A DNA stretch of 64,000 bases from Lewinellaceae bacterium (GTDB lineage Bacteria; Bacteroidota; Bacteroidia; Chitinophagales; Saprospiraceae): contig JACJYA010000003.1 of NCBI GenBank assembly GCA_020636315.1, forward strand, positions 248,001 through 312,000. The letters are read 5' to 3'. Below the pieces are notes generated by a model that was not told the DNA's origin, searched no databases, and was given only the letters and a program-made list of their open reading frames with translations. The first letter of the stretch is position 1. The number at the start of each line of letters is the position of its first letter. Shown here one piece after another: positions 26,980-35,839 of this stretch. The position numbers and the translations under genes are program-made.

Positions 26980-29892
26980 ATGAAAACAGCAAATACCTTT
27001 GCTTTAGTATTGGCCATGCTTCTGGCCAGCCTTTGCAACGCCCAGAGCCTCACTCAGTTTGAAGGGCGGCTCAAAAAACGCACTCACTATCACGAATTAA
27101 AGGAAAAACAACTCCATCCGCCTTCCGCCGCCGGCCATTACACGCCGGTTGTACGGCAACGGACCTGCGGGACAATGGAAGCCGATGCTGCTTTGCGGGA
27201 ACGCTACCCGGAAATGGGCGCCCTGGAGGATTTCGAACGCAACCTGCAGCGAGCCATTCAGGCCTACGAGCAGGAGCACAATGTGCGCAGCCCGCAGGAA
27301 GTCATTACCATTCCGGTCATTGTTCACGTAGTGCACAACGGACAGACGGTTGGCTCCGGGCCCAACATCAGCCAGGCCCAGGTGCAATCCCAGATCGATG
27401 TGCTTAACGAAGACTACCGCCGGGCCGGCGCCGGATTCAACAACCACCCGGCCGGCGCCGATGTGGAAATTCAGTTTGCCCTTGCACTTGTTGATCCGGA
27501 AGGCAACCCGCTACCCGAGCCGGGTATCGACCGGATCAACGGAGGCCGGCCTTCCTGGGAGGATTCCGCCATCGAAACCATACTAAAACCCAACACCTAC
27601 TGGGACCCCAACCGGTATTGCAACATCTGGACAGTACAATTCGGGGGGCAAACCGCCGAACTTTTGGGGTACGCTCAGTTCCCCAGCCTGTCCACCCTGC
27701 CCGGCCTGGATCAGAATATGGGCCCGGCCCGCACGGACGGCGTGGTGATCCGCTGGCAGTCCTTCGGCCGCACCGGCAACCTGACACCGCCCTATAACCG
27801 GGGCCGCACCGCCACCCATGAGATCGGCCACTGGCTGGGCCTGCGCCACATCTGGGGCGACGGCGACTGTTCTGTGGACGACTTCTGCAACGACACCCCT
27901 CCGGCCGGACAGCCTAACTACAGTTGCGTAGAGGTCAACAGCTGCCCCGGCGGCGCCCGTGATATGATCGAAAATTATATGGATTACACGGAGGATGCCT
28001 GTATGAGCATCTTCACCAATGATCAGAAGGCGCGCATCCGCACGGTGATGGACAACAGCCCCCGCCGGAAGGAACTGAAAAGCTCTACCGTGCACCTGGG
28101 AGGCGGCCCCAGCGGCGCTCCGGTGGCCTCTTTCGATGTAAGCCGGCGCGGCGCCTGTTCGGGGGAATCCATTACCTTTACCGGCCAGGCATCCAACAAC
28201 CCTACATCCTGGCAATGGCAGTTCTTCGATGACGGGGGCAACCTGCTGGCTACCTTCGATGGCCAGCAGCAAACCATCACTTTTAACTCGCCGGGCATAT
28301 ACAGTGTGGTGCTTACTGTTTCCAACGGCTCCGGCAGTGATGAAGTTGAGGCCAACAACCTCATCACCATCGTCAGCTCTTCCCTCTTCGGAGCCTTTAC
28401 CGAGGACCTCGAAAACCTCAACACCGCCCTGAACGAATGGGTGCTTTACAACCCCGATGCCGACCGCACCTTTCAGTTTGCCAACGTCAGTTCCTACGGA
28501 AACGGCAGCCACAGCATCGTCTTTGACAACTACAGTACCGATGACGACCCCTCCGGCACCGTTGACGCCCTCATCAGCCCGGCGCTGGACTTCAGCGGGA
28601 TGGCCAACCCTTATCTTTACTTTGAGCACGCTTACGCGCCGTACGGCGGCCCGTATTCCGATACGCTGGTGCTGTTCTACTCGACCGACTGCGGCGCCAC
28701 TTTCAATCCTCTGTGGTACAAAGGAGGGGCAGAGCTGGCAACCGCCGCTGCTACCCAGTCGCCCTTCCAGCCCAATGCCGGACAGTGGGACTGGAATCAG
28801 GTGTCCCTCGGTTTCCTGGCGGGGCAGCCCAGCGTGCACCTCGTGCTGGCCAACCTTTCCGGCTGGGGCAACAACCTGTACCTGGATGAGATCTCCTTCA
28901 TCGATGGGCTGGATTACACCTCCGGCACACCGGAAGTTGATTTTGGAGTGGCCCGCACTCAGGTATGCGCCGGCAGCCTGGTTCAATTCCAGGATTATTC
29001 CAGCAACTTCCCCGACAGCTGGCTCTGGCAGTTCGAAGGAGGGTCGCCCTCCAGCAGCACCGCCCAGCACCCCTTCGTTCAGTGGAACAGCCCTGGTTTT
29101 TACGACGTCAGCCTGGCGAGCGGCAACGCCTTTGGAAACGATGGCATCAACGCACCCAATTTCATCGAAGTGGTCCCCCTGCCCAATATTAACGTTTCCA
29201 TTACTCAGGGCAACCCCTGTGGCGGCCAGTCCTTCACCCTGACGGCCAGCGGAGCCAATAGTTACGAATGGTACGACCAGCGCAGCGGCACCCTCGTCTT
29301 CGAGGGGCCCTCTCTGTCGGTGACGCTCTACGAAGACTGGGAATTTACCGTACTTGGCCGCAACAGCCTGGGGTGCGAAAGCGAGGAGCAATTTGTTGTA
29401 AACATCAGCAGCCCACCTACGCCCACGATCACTCTGCAGGGCAACCAGTTGGTTTCCAGCGCCGCCAATGGCTACCAATGGTACCTCAACGGCGCCCCCA
29501 TTGCCGGCGCCACCCAGCAGTCGATTACCCCGCAAAACCCCGGCAACTACATCGTAGAAGTGTTCGGGCCGGATGGCTGCGCAGCGCTATCGCAACCTTT
29601 CCAGTACAACCTGACGGGTACTTCTGCCCCGGAAGACATCAGCGCTACCATGAAGGCCTTTCCGAACCCTACCACTGGTGCGCTGCAACTGGAAATGAAT
29701 AACCGTATTTCAGGAGAGCTAACGGTGGTAGTGCGCAATGCCCTCGGACAGGCCATTATGCAGCAGCAGGTGGACAAAAGAACGGAACAGCTGTCGTTAC
29801 CCCTGAATCTTGCAGAACTTCCCGATGGGCTTTATGTGGTAACGGTGGAACATGAAGCATATCGAGGGGTAAAACGGGTCGTTAAGCAATAG
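26980..29892 (+). CDS. Secreted M43 (pappalysin-type) zinc metalloprotease with PKD domains and T9SS sorting tail
   Basis: The product has 970 residues. The signal peptide ends near LCNAQS. The M43-type catalytic domain (about 100-365) has HEIGHWLGLRHIWGD near 278, with all three zinc His and the extended Gly, and the Met-turn NYMDYTEDAC near 330. A PKD domain (about 385-465), a jelly-roll/MAM-like region (FEHAYAPYGGPYSDTLVLFY), a second PKD (about 650-730), an Ig-like region and a type A T9SS C-terminal sorting domain (about 895-970, FPNPTTGALQLEMN to YRGVKRVVKQ) follow. It is exported through T9SS and probably surface-bound or released to digest protein. The opposite strand carries a 650-codon open frame that is only a shadow. 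Confidence 0.93.
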   Translation: MKTANTFALVLAMLLASLCNAQSLTQFEGRLKKRTHYHELKEKQLHPPSAAGHYTPVVRQRTCGTMEADAALRERYPEMGALEDFERNLQRAIQAYEQEHNVRSPQEVITIPVIVHVVHNGQTVGSGPNISQAQVQSQIDVLNEDYRRAGAGFNNHPAGADVEIQFALALVDPEGNPLPEPGIDRINGGRPSWEDSAIETILKPNTYWDPNRYCNIWTVQFGGQTAELLGYAQFPSLSTLPGLDQNMGPARTDGVVIRWQSFGRTGNLTPPYNRGRTATHEIGHWLGLRHIWGDGDCSVDDFCNDTPPAGQPNYSCVEVNSCPGGARDMIENYMDYTEDACMSIFTNDQKARIRTVMDNSPRRKELKSSTVHLGGGPSGAPVASFDVSRRGACSGESITFTGQASNNPTSWQWQFFDDGGNLLATFDGQQQTITFNSPGIYSVVLTVSNGSGSDEVEANNLITIVSSSLFGAFTEDLENLNTALNEWVLYNPDADRTFQFANVSSYGNGSHSIVFDNYSTDDDPSGTVDALISPALDFSGMANPYLYFEHAYAPYGGPYSDTLVLFYSTDCGATFNPLWYKGGAELATAAATQSPFQPNAGQWDWNQVSLGFLAGQPSVHLVLANLSGWGNNLYLDEISFIDGLDYTSGTPEVDFGVARTQVCAGSLVQFQDYSSNFPDSWLWQFEGGSPSSSTAQHPFVQWNSPGFYDVSLASGNAFGNDGINAPNFIEVVPLPNINVSITQGNPCGGQSFTLTASGANSYEWYDQRSGTLVFEGPSLSVTLYEDWEFTVLGRNSLGCESEEQFVVNISSPPTPTITLQGNQLVSSAANGYQWYLNGAPIAGATQQSITPQNPGNYIVEVFGPDGCAALSQPFQYNLTGTSAPEDISATMKAFPNPTTGALQLEMNNRISGELTVVVRNALGQAIMQQQVDKRTEQLSLPLNLAELPDGLYVVTVEHEAYRGVKRVVKQ

Positions 29893-29911
29893 GAGGGGTA
29901 TTTTGAAGGGT

Positions 29912-29971
29912 GGTTTCTGGGTTTCTGAGGGTTCTGGGGTTTCTGGGTTTCTGGGGTTTCCGGGTTCTGGT
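29912..29971. repeat. GTTTCTGG short tandem-repeat cluster
   Basis: About seven irregular copies of GTTTCTGGG/GTTCTGGGG in 60 bases, right after the metalloprotease gene. Same unit as at 31162-31194 and, reversed, at 15888-15909. Confidence 0.7.
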
Positions 29972-30060
29972 TGCCCAGGTAACCACCAGGTTAGCGCAGC
30001 GCGGACCCACTTATTTGACCTATCTCGTAATTCGCTATTGGCAGATTGCCGGCTTTAGCC

Positions 30061-30115
30061 TATGAAACAGAAAAGCTCATCCGGAGGATACACCGGTGGG
30101 CTTTTCTGTTTCATA
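30061..30115 (-). terminator. Long hairpin, likely terminator shared by both strands
   Basis: About 24-base arms (TATGAAACAGAAAAGC... and ...GCTTTTCTGTTTCATA) pair over almost their whole length with one bulge and one mismatch, around a 7-nt loop. It sits just after the stop of the T9SS remnant (leftward reading) and after the metalloprotease (rightward reading). Confidence 0.6.
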
Positions 30116-30120
30116 GCTAT

Positions 30121-30261
30121 TTACCATTTCACAAACCGTTTAACGGCCTGCTTTTTTCCCGTTTCCCAAACCAGCAAATACAAACCGGCGGGCAGCCCCT
30201 CCACCGGCAGGCGATAGGAAAGGCTTTGTACTGGCAAGGGCGATAACCGCAGCCTACCGTT
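30121..30261 (-). pseudogene. Remnant of a T9SS type A sorting domain fused to the end of pyrF
   Basis: On the minus strand an in-frame stretch of 46 codons without any start reads SLSYRLPVEGLPAGLYLLVW followed by ETGKKQAVKRFVKW and a stop. This is the closing half of a T9SS C-terminal sorting domain. Its frame is stopped upstream by a TAA inside the last codons of pyrF. It is therefore the leftover tail of a secreted-protein gene whose 5' part was lost, with pyrF now abutting it. Confidence 0.85.
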
Positions 30262-31063
30262 TTAATAACTCCGCCATCTCCTTTTGCACCTTCATCGCCG
30301 CCGCCCGTGCCTTTTCGGCAAAATCCTCTCCATCGCCCGCGAAGATGATGCCCCGGGAAGAATTGACCAGGAGGCCGCAATGATCGTTGAAGCCATGGCG
30401 GCTAACCGCCTGTAAATCACCGCCCTGCGCCCCGATACCGGGAACCAGGAGGAAGTGCTCCGGGGCGATGCGCCTCACCTCTTCAAACTGCTCCGGATGG
30501 GTGGCGCCGACGACGAACATGAGCTGATCGGCGCTGCCCCACTCCTGCGCCCGGCGCATGACCTTCTCGTAAAGCGGCTGCCCATTCTCCTGTTTGTCCA
30601 TCTGGAAATCCCGGCTGCCCTGGTTGGAGGTCAGCGCCAGGAGGATCACCCACTTGCCGTCGAAGCCGAGGAAAGGAGTTACCGAATCTTCTCCCATGTA
30701 AGGGGCTACCGTAACCGCGTCGAAATCCAGCGTTTCGAAAAAGGCGCGGGCGTAGAGGCGGGAGGTGTTGCCGATATCGCCCCGCTTGGCATCGGCAATG
30801 GTGAAGTGTTCTTTGGGGATATGGGCCAACGTTTTCTGCAGAGAAGCCCAGCCTTTGGGCCCCTGCGCCTCATAGAAGGCCAGGTTGGGCTTGTAGGCCA
30901 CACAAAGATCCTTCGTAGCGTGGATAATTTGCCGGTTGAATTCATAGACGGGATCATCGTATTTCAGGAGGTGGCGGGGAATTCGATCGAAGTCGGCGTC
31001 CAGCCCAACGCAGAGATAGGAGCCTTTGGAGCGGATCTGTTGGTGAAGTTCCTGGCGGGTCAT
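30254..31063 (-). CDS. pyrF: Orotidine 5'-phosphate decarboxylase
   Basis: The product has 269 residues, the class of OMP decarboxylase with LCVGLDADFDRIPRHLLKYD at the start, TKDLCVAYKPNLAFYEAQGP, the catalytic TIADAKRGDIGNTSRLYA block, and the phosphate-binding end LLVPGIGAQGGDLQAV. It makes UMP from OMP in pyrimidine synthesis, in the cytoplasm. The stop codon runs directly into a T9SS-tail remnant. The start at 31063 is preceded by about 250 bases with no gene. Confidence 0.96.
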   Translation of the reverse strand: MTRQELHQQIRSKGSYLCVGLDADFDRIPRHLLKYDDPVYEFNRQIIHATKDLCVAYKPNLAFYEAQGPKGWASLQKTLAHIPKEHFTIADAKRGDIGNTSRLYARAFFETLDFDAVTVAPYMGEDSVTPFLGFDGKWVILLALTSNQGSRDFQMDKQENGQPLYEKVMRRAQEWGSADQLMFVVGATHPEQFEEVRRIAPEHFLLVPGIGAQGGDLQAVSRHGFNDHCGLLVNSSRGIIFAGDGEDFAEKARAAAMKVQKEMAELLKR

Positions 31064-31161
31064 TCTTTTTGGGGTGAAGATAAGGAATATGGGATAAGAG
31101 TGCTTGGGTGTAAATGTGTAAATGTGTAAAAGCGCCGGGAGCCCTGGTGTGAGTGTTCATA

Positions 31162-31194
31162 GTTTCTGGTTTCTGGGTTTCTGGGTTTCTGGTT
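31162..31194. repeat. GTTTCTGG short tandem-repeat cluster
   Basis: Four units of GTTTCTGG(G) in a row in the intergenic gap upstream of pyrF and of pabB. Just before it (31111-31132) are three copies of GTAAATGTGT-like sequence. Confidence 0.75.
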
Positions 31195-31311
31195 GTCCCT
31201 TATATACACAAATGCACATATACACCTATACACTATCTAAACCCTCCCCTCCCCCCGTGCGTTACAATCCCATAATTTAGCGTCGGAAAAGAAGACGCGA
31301 AAACCGAACGA

Positions 31312-32322
31312 ATGATCCAGACACTGAGCAAAGCCGAGGCTACCCGCAGGATGAATGAGCTGGGCAAAGCGCAGGAGCCTTTCCTTTTCATCATTGATTT
31401 TGAAATGGAACAGCCCATTGTCCTTAAATTGGATGAGATACCGGCCCAATCCCTGCTTTATGACTTCAACGGGAAGCGAAATTTCAAGGAAGCCCCTGTT
31501 TCTGAAAAGGAAGTTTTTTTTGAAAAGCACCCTGTTACAGAAGCTCAGTACCATGGAGCTTTTCAGCTCGTAATGGACCACATCAAAGCAGGAAATTCTT
31601 ATCTGGTGAACCTTGCCTTCCCGACCCCCATCTCCACTAATATCGGCCTCCGGGAGGCTTTTTTTCGAAGCCGGGCCCGGTACCGACTTTGGTTAAAAGG
31701 CCAGTTTACCTGTTTCTCTCCGGAACCCTTTATTACGATCGACGAAAACGGCCGAATTGCCTCCTTCCCTATGAAGGGGACCATAGATGCCGCTCTGCCG
31801 GACGCCCAGCAGCTGCTGCTGGACAACGCCAAGGAAAAGGCCGAACACGCCACCATCGTTGACCTCATCCGAAATGACCTGAGCATGGTTGCCGGAAATG
31901 TCCGTGTGAAGAGATATCGCTACATCGAAGAAATCGGGACCCATCAGGGCGGCCTGCTGCAAAGCAGTTCCGAGATCACCGGCCAACTGGAAAGCGGCTA
32001 TCAGAACCGGTTGGGAGACATCGTATTCCAATTGCTGCCGGCCGGTTCCATCAGCGGGGCGCCGAAGCGGAAAACCGTAGAGATCATCCAGGCGGCAGAG
32101 AGGCAACCCAGAGGCTATTATACCGGGATCTGCGGATACTTCGACGGCCGGGAACTGGACAGCGGGGTGATGATCCGGTTCATTGAACAGACTCCAGGTG
32201 GTTTGGTTTTCAAAAGCGGCGGAGGTATTACCGCCAACAGCAAAATGCAGGATGAATACCTGGAAATGGCTCGCAAAGCCTACCTTCCCTTCGCCTCTGC
32301 CCCGGAACTCGTCGCCCGATGA
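31312..32322 (+). CDS. pabB: Aminodeoxychorismate synthase component I (short form)
   Basis: The product has 336 residues, shorter than typical PabB (about 450) because the N-terminal tryptophan-sensing half is missing; this short form is common in Bacteroidota. Chorismate-binding-domain blocks are visible: AFQLVMDHIKAGNSYLVNLA, FSPEPFITIDENGRIASFPM, HATIVDLIRNDLSMVA, and PAGSISGAPKRKTVEIIQAA then GYYTGICGYFDGRELDSGVM. It makes 4-amino-4-deoxychorismate for folate synthesis. The next gene, a class IV aminotransferase, overlaps by four bases (ATGA), so the two form one unit. Confidence 0.92.
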   Translation: MIQTLSKAEATRRMNELGKAQEPFLFIIDFEMEQPIVLKLDEIPAQSLLYDFNGKRNFKEAPVSEKEVFFEKHPVTEAQYHGAFQLVMDHIKAGNSYLVNLAFPTPISTNIGLREAFFRSRARYRLWLKGQFTCFSPEPFITIDENGRIASFPMKGTIDAALPDAQQLLLDNAKEKAEHATIVDLIRNDLSMVAGNVRVKRYRYIEEIGTHQGGLLQSSSEITGQLESGYQNRLGDIVFQLLPAGSISGAPKRKTVEIIQAAERQPRGYYTGICGYFDGRELDSGVMIRFIEQTPGGLVFKSGGGITANSKMQDEYLEMARKAYLPFASAPELVAR

Positions 32323-32936
32323 AAAAGTTACTCCTGGAAACAATTCGTTGTGAAAACGGCCGCCTGCAGAACCTGGAATGGCACCAGGAACGGGCCGAGC
32401 GAAGTTGCCGCGACGTATTTGGAGCAAAGTCTGAAATTAGCCTCAGCTCCATTTCTATTCCCCAGCCGGTACGGGAAGCAAAAGGCGTATTCAAGTGCAG
32501 AGTGATTTATGATACCCGGATACAAAAAACGGAATTCACCCCTTATTCCATTCGCCCCGTCCGATCTCTAATGGTGACAACCGCGGATGCAATAAAATAC
32601 GGCCACAAGTTCGCCGACAGAGCGCATATACAGGCAATGTTCGAGAAGCGCGGTCCTGCCGATGATATCCTGATGGCCGTCAATGGCCTGGCTACCGATA
32701 CGTCTTATGCCAATATTGCCCTTTTTGACGGAACTCAATGGCTGACCCCCGCCCGGCCCCTTCTCCCCGGCACCCGCCGGGCTGCCCTTCTGTCGAAGGG
32801 TATTCTAAGGCCTGCCGACATCCCCGTTCACAGCTTATCTGAATTCAGAGAGATCCGGCTGATCAACGCAATGATGGGACTGGAGGAAGGGCCGGTGGTC
32901 CTTCCTGAGGGCCTGATCTTTTCTTTTCACGGATAA
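32319..32936 (+). CDS. pabC: Class IV aminotransferase, probable aminodeoxychorismate lyase
   Basis: The product has 205 residues, short for the fold-type IV PLP family. It has the start LLLETIRCENGRLQNLEWHQ with ERAERS after it, the Lys region RSLMVTTADAIKYGHKFADR, and NGLATDTSYANIALFDGTQW with LTPARPLLPGTRRAALL, the block common to lyases and branched-chain aminotransferases. The translational overlap with pabB supports a 4-aminobenzoate-forming lyase in folate synthesis. The compact size suggests a minimal version; sequence alone does not exclude another transaminase. Confidence 0.85.
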   Translation: MKKLLLETIRCENGRLQNLEWHQERAERSCRDVFGAKSEISLSSISIPQPVREAKGVFKCRVIYDTRIQKTEFTPYSIRPVRSLMVTTADAIKYGHKFADRAHIQAMFEKRGPADDILMAVNGLATDTSYANIALFDGTQWLTPARPLLPGTRRAALLSKGILRPADIPVHSLSEFREIRLINAMMGLEEGPVVLPEGLIFSFHG

Positions 32937-33119
32937 CATAAAATTAAAGCCTTTTCGGATATTAGTAAGATGGATTTTTTAATACCTTAACGCCCCTCGA
33001 AAAAAGGCAGAAAAGGAAATTCATCCCGGAGTTATGGAAGGGAACTTACCTGCCGGCAATCCAGTATTCAGGACAATGAAGCACCTGTAAATATCATTCA
33101 CAGCCGATAAAACCACAAC

Positions 33120-34553
33120 ATGAAGTCGCAACTCGTTTCCCCTGGCCAGTTCGAACCCGTTGACCACTGGTACGCCAAAGCGCTGAACGCCACCATCCAC
33201 CCCATGATCTCTTTCTTTCTGTTTTTATCTGAAGACCGCATCATAAAGAGATATTGCCACCTTCACCCTACTGTCAAACCGGAAATGCTGAGGTCACTCC
33301 TAACTTACAAGCCCAAATATTTCATCTGGGCGGGCGCCGACCTGATGCACGTTACTAATGAGGAAGGCAAACGGGAGATGGTCGTCATTGAAAACAACTC
33401 CTGCCCTTCGGGCCAGAAATCCATGCCCTTGCTGGATGACAACCAGGAACAGGGAGGCTACCGCCTTTTGATGGAAAGGACCGTTAAGCCCCTCATTAAA
33501 AGTAAGAAACGCACCCTTTCCGGAGGGCTTGCCGTCGTTTATGATAAAAACCCGATGGAGGCTCTGGGTTACGCCCGGGCAATGGCCGATGTATTTAATG
33601 AAGATGTACATTACGTAGCCTACTACCAGGGGGATGAAGACCCTCCGGTCCGGTTTGAAGACGGCATCATGTTCGTAAGAAGTGAGCAGGGAGAATGGCA
33701 TCAGATAAGAGCGGCCTTCCGATACCTGACCCAACGCCCATGGACGCGGCTGCCCATTCACACCAAAACGCTCATCCTGAACCCCATCGTAGCTTGTCTT
33801 GCCGGTGGCCGCAACAAGATGCTGGCCTCCAAAGCCTATGACATTTTCAATGCCGAGCTGGAAGGCAGCGGCCTGGAGATCCTCACCCCGGAAACCATCT
33901 GGGATGTCAGCCTGGAAGAAGTCCCCATCTGGGTGCGTAAACTGGGCGGCCAGGCGGTGGTAAAGATCCCGTACAGCAATGCCGGACAAGGAGTTTTCAC
34001 CATTGTGAACCAGGAAGAATTGGATGCGTTCATGCAGGCGGAGTTCCACTACAAACGGTTCATCGTGCAGAGCCTGATCGGGAACTACAACTGGAGCTCC
34101 ACCAGTAGCCGGGGCAGGCTCTACCATATTGGCACGGTGCCCAGTTCCAAGGGCAATACCTACGTGGCGGACCTCCGCATGATGGTAAGTGCTACTCCTC
34201 AGGGTATCCGCCCGATCTCTATCTATGCCCGCCGCGCCGCCAAACCGCTGGCCGACCACATTGAAGCCGGAGCCAATTCCTGGGATATGCTGGGGACGAA
34301 CCTCTCCATCAAGGAGGGGGATAACAACTGGGGTTCCGATACCACCCGGCTTATGCTTATGGACCGGCGGGATTTCAACAAGCTGGGGCTAGGGCTCGAC
34401 GACCTGGTCGATGCCTATATACAAACCGTGTTGTCCATGATAGCCATCGATAAAATGGCCGCCACTTTGTTTAATACCAAAAACAAATTCAGAACCCGCC
34501 TCTTCCGGTCTCTGGACGACGACCGGGCACTGATCGACGAAATTATGCTGTAG
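33120..34553 (+). CDS. ATP-grasp-like protein of unknown function
   Basis: The product has 477 residues, cytoplasmic, no signal peptide. The core contains features of an ATP-grasp or circularly permuted ATP-grasp fold: FIWAGADLMHVTNEEGKREM, VIENNSCPSGQKSMPLLDDN, VRKLGGQAVVKIPYSNAGQG (a Lys and a Gly-rich loop expected to bind ATP), then AEFHYKRFIVQSLIGNYNWS and TYVADLRMMVSATPQGI. ATP-grasp enzymes join a carboxylate to an amine or thiol. The substrates are unknown, and no peptide or glutathione gene is adjacent. It is followed 39 bases later by an MscS channel on the same strand. Confidence 0.7.
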   Translation: MKSQLVSPGQFEPVDHWYAKALNATIHPMISFFLFLSEDRIIKRYCHLHPTVKPEMLRSLLTYKPKYFIWAGADLMHVTNEEGKREMVVIENNSCPSGQKSMPLLDDNQEQGGYRLLMERTVKPLIKSKKRTLSGGLAVVYDKNPMEALGYARAMADVFNEDVHYVAYYQGDEDPPVRFEDGIMFVRSEQGEWHQIRAAFRYLTQRPWTRLPIHTKTLILNPIVACLAGGRNKMLASKAYDIFNAELEGSGLEILTPETIWDVSLEEVPIWVRKLGGQAVVKIPYSNAGQGVFTIVNQEELDAFMQAEFHYKRFIVQSLIGNYNWSSTSSRGRLYHIGTVPSSKGNTYVADLRMMVSATPQGIRPISIYARRAAKPLADHIEAGANSWDMLGTNLSIKEGDNNWGSDTTRLMLMDRRDFNKLGLGLDDLVDAYIQTVLSMIAIDKMAATLFNTKNKFRTRLFRSLDDDRALIDEIML

Positions 34554-34592
34554 AACCAATTTGAACAAAATTTAAACCACAAGCTGTAAACC

Positions 34593-35465
34593 ATGCTGGA
34601 GAGATTTGAAATAAACCTGGAAGCTCTGGCCACCAGCCTGGGCATCGTAGCCGGCACCATTCTGGTGGCCTTCGTGTTCAACCGCCTGTTTCGCAGGTTC
34701 ATCCGCCGGAACAGCCTGCTGATCCGTAACGACCCGACCAACTACGTCTTTCTGCGCCATGCTATAACCGCCATTATTTATATTCTGGGGTTCAGTTGGG
34801 CGGTTTATTCCCTTCCATCCCTGAGAGCGGTTGCCAACTCTCTGCTCGCCGGGGCCGGCATTTTGGCCGTTGCCGTCGGTTTTGCTTCCCAGCACGCTCT
34901 GAGCAACATCATCAGCGGAGTATTTATCGTCATTTTCAAGCCGTTCAGCGTCAATGACCGCCTTCGCTTTCAGGATGGGCTCCAGGGTGCAGTCGAAGAC
35001 ATCACCCTTCGCCACGTCGTCATCCGGGATTTCGAGAACCGGCGGATCCTGATCCCCAATTCGGTGATCAGCAACGAGGTCATAATCAATGCTGATTTTG
35101 GAGAAGACACCATCTGTAAATTCCTGGAAATCGACATCAGTTATGATTCCGACATCGACCGGGCCAAGGCCATCATGGTGGAAGAAGCCCTTGCTCATCC
35201 ACTAAAGATCGACGGGCGGAGCCCCGAACAGATCGAAGCCGGCCGGCCGGAGATTGTCGTAAGGGTTATTGCCCTGGGAGAATATTACGTCCGGCTGAGG
35301 GCCTACATCTGGGCTCAAAATAACGCCGATGCCTTCGAATTGGGCTGCGACCTGCTGGAAAGCATTAAGAAGCGGTTTGACCGGGAAGGTATTGAAATCC
35401 CTTTCCCTTACCGGACGATCGTACATAAGGAGCCCAGGGAGGAACTACAGCAGCAAGAGCATTGA
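34593..35465 (+). CDS. MscS-family mechanosensitive ion channel
   Basis: The product has 290 residues. Three membrane helices are visible: TSLGIVAGTILVAFVFN, AITAIIYILGFSWAVYSL and the pore helix ANSLLAGAGILAVAVGFASQ. The pore is followed by the family block HALSNIISGVFIVIFKPFSV and the beta-domain IRDFENRRILIPNSVISNEV. The C-terminal cytosolic part ends in EGIEIPFPYRTIVH. It opens under membrane tension to release solutes on osmotic downshock. It may share a transcript with the preceding ATP-grasp-like gene (39-base gap). Confidence 0.93.
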   Translation: MLERFEINLEALATSLGIVAGTILVAFVFNRLFRRFIRRNSLLIRNDPTNYVFLRHAITAIIYILGFSWAVYSLPSLRAVANSLLAGAGILAVAVGFASQHALSNIISGVFIVIFKPFSVNDRLRFQDGLQGAVEDITLRHVVIRDFENRRILIPNSVISNEVIINADFGEDTICKFLEIDISYDSDIDRAKAIMVEEALAHPLKIDGRSPEQIEAGRPEIVVRVIALGEYYVRLRAYIWAQNNADAFELGCDLLESIKKRFDREGIEIPFPYRTIVHKEPREELQQQEH

Positions 35466-35839
35466 AGAATGATGAGATGGGCCATCCTTCAGAAAAAAAG
35501 AAAACCGCAACTATAGAATTGAAGGCTTTTCGCCGGCCATTGCCGTAAATCCGACGCCACAGTAACTTTTATATTATTTTTTTTGCAAATTTACAGGCAT
35601 GGAGCAACCGCTGGCTGGAAATAAAAAAGCTGCACCTTAGCGGTGCAGCTCAAACTTTGGACTAGTATGAAAAAACTCTGCAATAAGTTTAACTGGAATT
35701 CCACCAAAATGTTGCTCTTTCCGCAGCACATTTTTTCTTAATACGGCCAACGGCCATTTTTCTATGCCGAACGGCACTTTTTTTTCGGTGAATGACACCC
35801 GGTTGATACAAACGAGAAACTAAATAAGGCCAAATTAAT
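35466..35839. other. 374-base gap between mscS and fhs
   Basis: No coding potential. It holds a leftward-facing terminator-like hairpin at 35628-35650. Between 35700 and 35790 there are three T-runs, each preceded by a small inverted repeat (TGCT...AGCA, GGCC-AAC-GGCC, GCCG-AA-CGGC). The last part is the fhs upstream region. Confidence 0.5.
35628..35650 (-). terminator. Minus-facing intrinsic-terminator-like hairpin with no gene upstream
   Basis: A 9-bp stem AGCTGCACC/GGTGCAGCT with a 5-nt loop is followed, on the minus strand, by a T6 run. On the plus strand there is no T-run. No leftward gene precedes it, so it may end an unannotated small RNA or be left over. Confidence 0.65.

Noticed and set aside
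27583..29535. 650-codon open frame on the minus strand
   Set aside because: It lies wholly inside the metalloprotease gene, has no domain features and low-complexity composition typical of the reverse of a GC-rich gene.
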